In this document: piece after piece, positions 5,026 to 8,400 of the stretch | Layout: each line of letters begins with the position of its first letter | How positions within the stretch are numbered: position 1 is the stretch's first letter | Assembly (NCBI GenBank): GCA_023269335.1 | Contig: JAHFTM010000070.1 | Location: forward strand, 1 to 8,400 | Reading direction: 5' to 3' | DNA length: 8,400 nucleotides | Origin: Chlamydiia bacterium | Lineage (GTDB): Bacteria; Chlamydiota; Chlamydiia; Chlamydiales; FEN-1388 | Made by a program: the position numbers and the translations under genes | Notes under the pieces: model-generated | What the model was told of the DNA's origin: nothing | What the model saw: the letters and a program-made list of their open reading frames with translations, nothing else | Database searches by the model: none

Positions 5026-7548
5026 TTAGATGATTCTCGCTTGCTCGCTTGCGACATACCCTTGTTGGTCATCTGCTAATTTTATTTTTAAATAGGTGCC
5101 TTTTTCTATCACTTCTACCACCTGCACCTTTGTTCCAATAAGCGGAGGCTTTGCATCTACTTTAGCGTACTGCTTGCCAGGGCCGGAAAGGAGCTCGGCG
5201 GGACGAATAATAACAGCATAAGGCATACAAAGATAGGTTGTCCAAAGCATGCTGATAACAAAAAGAGACATGACACAAAAAGAGACTATAGCAAATTTTC
5301 TAAAGACAGTTAAAGAAAGCCAAAGCCAAAGAGAGCCGAAGACAAAGGAAAAGAGTAGTAAGGCAAGAACTGCCATTTCTTTTTCATAAAATGAAAGCTT
5401 TTGATGGATGAAGAAAAGAAAATCGTAGAGCGTGCTTGAATTTTCTTTTGTCTGACCCACTTTTTTCAGCGCCTGTTCTAGATTACGTTCTATTTTACTA
5501 TTGCGTGGAAGCTCATTCAAAGCGCGATAGTAGTACAAAATAGCTAACCCATACTCCCCTAGCTGATAATAACAATTGGCAACGTCATAAAAATAAATTC
5601 CAGAGGGATAAAGGGGCTCTACTTTAAGATACTCAATGAGAGCCTCGTTAAAGGCCTTTTTTCGCACCTCAGCACTTGCTGCCCTCTCACCCTCTATATA
5701 CCTAGTCAAGCCGGCATCTACATATATTTCACCTTGTAAAGCACTACTACATGTAGTCATGAAAAAGAAAAAAAGTACCAGCTTCAGCACAGTTTGCGCT
5801 TTTACCACGCCCTTTTCAGGCTGTTTTAATCGATAGTAAAGAGAGGTGGCTTCTTCAATTACTTCTTTTGCTTCCATATCTGCACCAAGACCACTAAAGC
5901 GCTTTTCTTCAATCGATAGTAAAAATTTCCTGATATCACCTTGCAGCCCTTCTGTTGAGAGCAGCTGAGGGTTTTCTGCAAGCTGCGCTGTTGCACCAAC
6001 TTCATATAACCTCAGTAAAAACGCGCGACGGATTTGCGCAAAACAGCTGCTTGGTGAATTTTTATTTTTTAAAGCAGCGAGAAAAATTTCTCTACTCAGC
6101 TCTTCTTTGGGTCGTAATTTTTTCTCTTTTATAAACCTGACAATAACTAATTGCAGCAGAAAAAGCACTGCTAGACACGTTCCTAGAAGAATCAAAATCA
6201 AGGGATCAAAAAGCTGCCGAACTATCGTTTTTTGACTAAGCGATACATTGCCTTCTATTTCTATGAGTGAAATTCCTTCTGCAGAATTTTGCCCTTGAAT
6301 TTGCTCTCGTGTTTGCGTTTGACTCTGCAACTTATTTTCTTGAACTGACTCAACTGTTTTACTTGCCGAGTCCTTTTGTAAACCTTGCCGAATGATGATC
6401 GGAATCGGAGGGATCTGCACCATAAAATAACGATCTAAAACAGGATCAAACGAAGAAAACTCTATCTGGGGAATCTCTTTAATTTTGCTCGATAACGGGA
6501 TTAAATCAACTACAAAGACTTTTGTGTTTTCTATAACTTTACCTTGAGAAGGAACATCACTTAATTGGAAGGCATGCATGAAACTACTCAGCTTATTAAA
6601 ATTAGGAAGACTCACCGTATCAAAATCACCACGTCCTGTCACAGTAACTTCCAACTGAATTTTCTCGCCAACTTCCACAGAATGCGGGCTAAGAAGCCTC
6701 GTTTGCCAGTAAAACTGCCCTAAAGCTCCTGTAAAAGATGAAGGCTTATCTTTTTCAGGAAAGGCCTTTATCTGCACATCAATCGCTGGGCTTGTGGCCT
6801 GTAAAAGCAAAGAGGAGCGCACCTTATTCCCATAAATATCTTCTGAATAAATATACCCTTCGATAAGAGATTCTGGGACATGAAAAAGCCCATCTGACAG
6901 CGCCTCTACTGTCTGACTGATTGTCTGAATCGTTTTCGCACCTTGCAAAAATGTGTCAATTTTTGGTGCTCCAATGCCGCGAAATCCTTCAAAGTCAAGT
7001 AAGGGAAGATCTTCTCTTGTCAATTCAATCGGATCAGCAAAGGTGATGCGATATTCAAAAGTGAGTTTTTGCCCTGGGTAAATAGGGCCTTTTTCTTTTA
7101 CGTAGCCTTCAAGTAAAAGATCATTTGTTTTCACCCCTCCTATCACTTCAAAGGTAGTCGCGACGGACTGTACTGTTATGCCGCCTACCACTCCACTTAC
7201 TACCCCAAGCACATACAGCCCCCTTTTCTTACTAGGGATTGTAAAGTTATACTTAGAGGTGACAATACTATCAGGATCATTCTTGGGAAATAGTGCCTGT
7301 TCTGGGGGGTATTCATCACTTACGAATTGCAATTTGATTGGCTTATCATCAAGCGTAAAACTTTCTGGTTCAACTTTTTGCTTCAACTCTCGAATGATTG
7401 AAATATTTGCTTTGATAGGCTGTTCTTCAATTGCAGAGCCTGGATCAACACTCACGGATACTTTCGCAGGAACGTCAACGGCAATATCTGTAGGAGCAAG
7501 AGATACAAAGGCAAAACAGGTGATGAGTCTCAACATCTCTGCTACCAT
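5026..7548 (-). CDS. BatD-BatE fusion: aerotolerance-type envelope protein with TPR and SH3-like domains
   Basis: This 840-residue membrane protein is made of two modules that are usually separate. Residues 5-22 (MLRLITCFAFVSLAP) resemble a signal peptide. Residues 25-430 are a beta-rich ectodomain of BatD type, with repeated Ig-like units (VSVSVDPGS near 31; the VEVGEKIQLEVTVTGRGDF unit near 291-309). A Gln-rich linker (402-423) leads to a membrane helix (446-470), then a basic stop-transfer RFIKEKK and a cytosolic helical segment to about 580. A second export-like segment (587-604) follows, then a TPR-like region (622-697), two membrane helices (723-747 and 752-772) and an SH3-like C-terminus (777-840), as in BatE. 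The pattern of positive charges puts the ectodomain, TPR and SH3 outside. Bat proteins are linked to MoxR/vWA operons; their exact biochemistry is unsettled. The ATG at 7548 has AGGA five bases upstream and overlaps the preceding gene by 7 bases; M5 (7536) is an alternative start. Confidence 0.85.
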   Translation of the reverse strand: MVAEMLRLITCFAFVSLAPTDIAVDVPAKVSVSVDPGSAIEEQPIKANISIIRELKQKVEPESFTLDDKPIKLQFVSDEYPPEQALFPKNDPDSIVTSKYNFTIPSKKRGLYVLGVVSGVVGGITVQSVATTFEVIGGVKTNDLLLEGYVKEKGPIYPGQKLTFEYRITFADPIELTREDLPLLDFEGFRGIGAPKIDTFLQGAKTIQTISQTVEALSDGLFHVPESLIEGYIYSEDIYGNKVRSSLLLQATSPAIDVQIKAFPEKDKPSSFTGALGQFYWQTRLLSPHSVEVGEKIQLEVTVTGRGDFDTVSLPNFNKLSSFMHAFQLSDVPSQGKVIENTKVFVVDLIPLSSKIKEIPQIEFSSFDPVLDRYFMVQIPPIPIIIRQGLQKDSASKTVESVQENKLQSQTQTREQIQGQNSAEGISLIEIEGNVSLSQKTIVRQLFDPLILILLGTCLAVLFLLQLVIVRFIKEKKLRPKEELSREIFLAALKNKNSPSSCFAQIRRAFLLRLYEVGATAQLAENPQLLSTEGLQGDIRKFLLSIEEKRFSGLGADMEAKEVIEEATSLYYRLKQPEKGVVKAQTVLKLVLFFFFMTTCSSALQGEIYVDAGLTRYIEGERAASAEVRKKAFNEALIEYLKVEPLYPSGIYFYDVANCYYQLGEYGLAILYYYRALNELPRNSKIERNLEQALKKVGQTKENSSTLYDFLFFIHQKLSFYEKEMAVLALLLFSFVFGSLWLWLSLTVFRKFAIVSFCVMSLFVISMLWTTYLCMPYAVIIRPAELLSGPGKQYAKVDAKPPLIGTKVQVVEVIEKGTYLKIKLADDQQGYVASEQARII

Positions 7549-8400
7549 GGCTTTCCTATCTCGGTTTGAATTTGCACATGCTCGTCTTGCACTTTTCTAT
7601 CTTCATTTTCCATCATTAAAAGATCTGACCACGCCTCATCGGGAGTAATTTCTAGTTGAGAGTGTCCCATCTTCTGCTCATTTGTTTTTTGCTTTTGAAG
7701 ATCGGGTTGCATCTCTGACTGCCTGATTTCATTTTCTTGGACTGTTTGATTCACTGTTTCGAAAAACCTGAGAGCCTTTTTGTGGGCCATAATTTCACCT
7801 TCTATGCTGACAAGTGCGGGATAAAGCGCACAAAAGAGCCCTTGCAGTTCACTAAGCTCTTTTTTTTGGCTTGCATCAAGTGCTGCATTTTCAAGACTCA
7901 TCAGACTATCAAGCGTTGTTGTGTGTAGCACATCTACGATTTTTGTAAGAAAATCAATTTGCTCACTTTGCACATCCTTTATGTTTTTTTGCAAAAATTC
8001 TAAATCGTCAATAGCTTTTTTTTCATATTCGATGCCAAAATTCAGTTGGTCAACTAACTGTGTTGGGTAGACACCATTGACGTAAAAAAGCTCATACTTA
8101 ATCGAATTCAGACACACTGTAGCATATTTTTTTTGCTCTTGTGCTTTGACAAGCTGTTCAAGCGCGCTATCTATAGAAGCTTTTACCCTTTTATACTTCT
8201 CCGGGAATTTTACTGTTACGCCATTCCACGATAAAGCAAAAAAATCAATACACTCTTGAGTGTTGTTTTTCAAAGCAGCCTCCAGCAAAAATCGAAGGCA
8301 GTATTCCTGATCAAAAAGAAGCCACGCATTGATGAGCTCTTCCTTTTTAGGATAGCTTTTTTCAGCTGCTGTTAGCTCTTTGAGTGTAGAAGCAATCCTC
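7542..8400 (-). CDS. Helical protein of unknown function upstream of the BatD/BatE gene (N-terminus outside window)
   Basis: The frame stays open to the right edge, so the gene begins beyond 8400. A TTG at 8288 can be read as a start but is internal, because 37 further in-frame codons precede it without a stop. The visible 285 residues include no membrane segment. They read as long amphipathic helices, such as the stretch around ALEQLVKAQEQKKYA, with a polar Gln/Glu-rich tail over the last 70 residues (EIRQSEMQPDLQKQ) that may be disordered. The C-terminus ends in EIGKPW. It overlaps the BatD/BatE start by 7 bases, so it is probably translationally coupled and may work with that envelope protein. 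In Bat operons this position often holds a vWA-domain protein, but I see no MIDAS motif (DxSxS) or BatA/BatB-like membrane end here. I cannot assign a family. Confidence 0.85.
   Translation of the reverse strand, partial: RIASTLKELTAAEKSYPKKEELINAWLLFDQEYCLRFLLEAALKNNTQECIDFFALSWNGVTVKFPEKYKRVKASIDSALEQLVKAQEQKKYATVCLNSIKYELFYVNGVYPTQLVDQLNFGIEYEKKAIDDLEFLQKNIKDVQSEQIDFLTKIVDVLHTTTLDSLMSLENAALDASQKKELSELQGLFCALYPALVSIEGEIMAHKKALRFFETVNQTVQENEIRQSEMQPDLQKQKTNEQKMGHSQLEITPDEAWSDLLMMENEDRKVQDEHVQIQTEIGKPW
7552..7557 (-). promoter_or_regulatory. Ribosome binding site of the BatD/BatE gene, inside the preceding gene
   Basis: AGGAAA (7557-7552) places AGGA five bases before the ATG at 7548. It lies in the last codons of the upstream gene, whose TAG (7544-7542) comes after this ATG. 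The arrangement is typical of translational coupling, so the two proteins are probably made together. Confidence 0.6.

Noticed and set aside
7178..7648. A 156-codon plus-strand frame opposite the start of the Bat gene
   Set aside because: It is Ser/Thr/Leu-rich low-complexity translation antisense to two well-supported genes, has no domain logic and spans their junction. It is a shadow frame.
8286..8288. TTG at 8288 as the start of the rightmost gene
   Set aside because: The same frame continues without a stop and with protein-like sequence to base 8400, so the true start is outside the window.
1..8400. CRISPR array, tRNA, insertion sequence ends or phage genes
   Set aside because: No regularly spaced direct repeats, no cloverleaf-like sequence and no transposase or integrase motif was seen on either strand by eye.

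Overview
The window looks like chromosomal backbone from a moderately AT-rich bacterium with tightly packed genes. My best guess is a Chlamydiota member of the environmental type (Parachlamydia, Waddlia or Simkania relatives). The guess rests on a GlgC with a plant-like C-terminal half, a metallophosphoesterase next to it, weak or absent ribosome binding sites on several genes, and helical proteins I cannot place in a family. This is inference, and no 16S rRNA gene is present to settle it. I see no tRNA, rRNA, CRISPR array, insertion sequence or phage gene.

Layout. Bases 1-451 (+) hold the 3' part of an RsmB/Sun-type rRNA cytosine-C5 methyltransferase. It runs tail to tail, 13 bases apart, into fpg/mutM (465-1289, -), a DNA repair glycosylase. 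The 145-base gap 1290-1434 is a divergent control region. It has a good sigma70-like promoter for fpg, an AT-rich 15-base palindrome and a weaker promoter for glgC. glgC (1435-2790, +) makes ADP-glucose for glycogen. Bases 2791-3213 look empty at first sight but hold two small protein-like reading frames: a GTG-started 46-codon frame on + (2799-2939) and a convergent frame on - (2946-3176) that lacks a normal start and may be a broken gene. A calcineurin-like metallophosphoesterase (3214-3975, +) follows. Its 3' end overlaps by 23 bases that of an acidic, helical protein of unknown function (3953-4942, -).

The right third, all on -, is an operon-like block read from right to left. An unrecognised helical protein enters from beyond the right edge (7542 to >8400). 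It overlaps by 7 bases an 840-residue envelope protein (5026-7548). That protein joins, in one chain, a BatD-like ectodomain with a membrane anchor and a BatE-like module: an export-like segment, TPR, two membrane helices and an SH3-like domain. Bat proteins belong to the aerotolerance (MoxR/vWA) operon family, so moxR, DUF58 and vWA genes may lie beyond 8400.

The window is mostly housekeeping (rRNA modification, oxidative DNA repair, glycogen synthesis) plus one envelope block. The most notable points are the BatD-BatE fusion with its internal export-like segment, the unknown gene coupled to it, and the two small reading frames between glgC and the phosphoesterase gene. I found no clear sign of a wholly new defence or mobile system.
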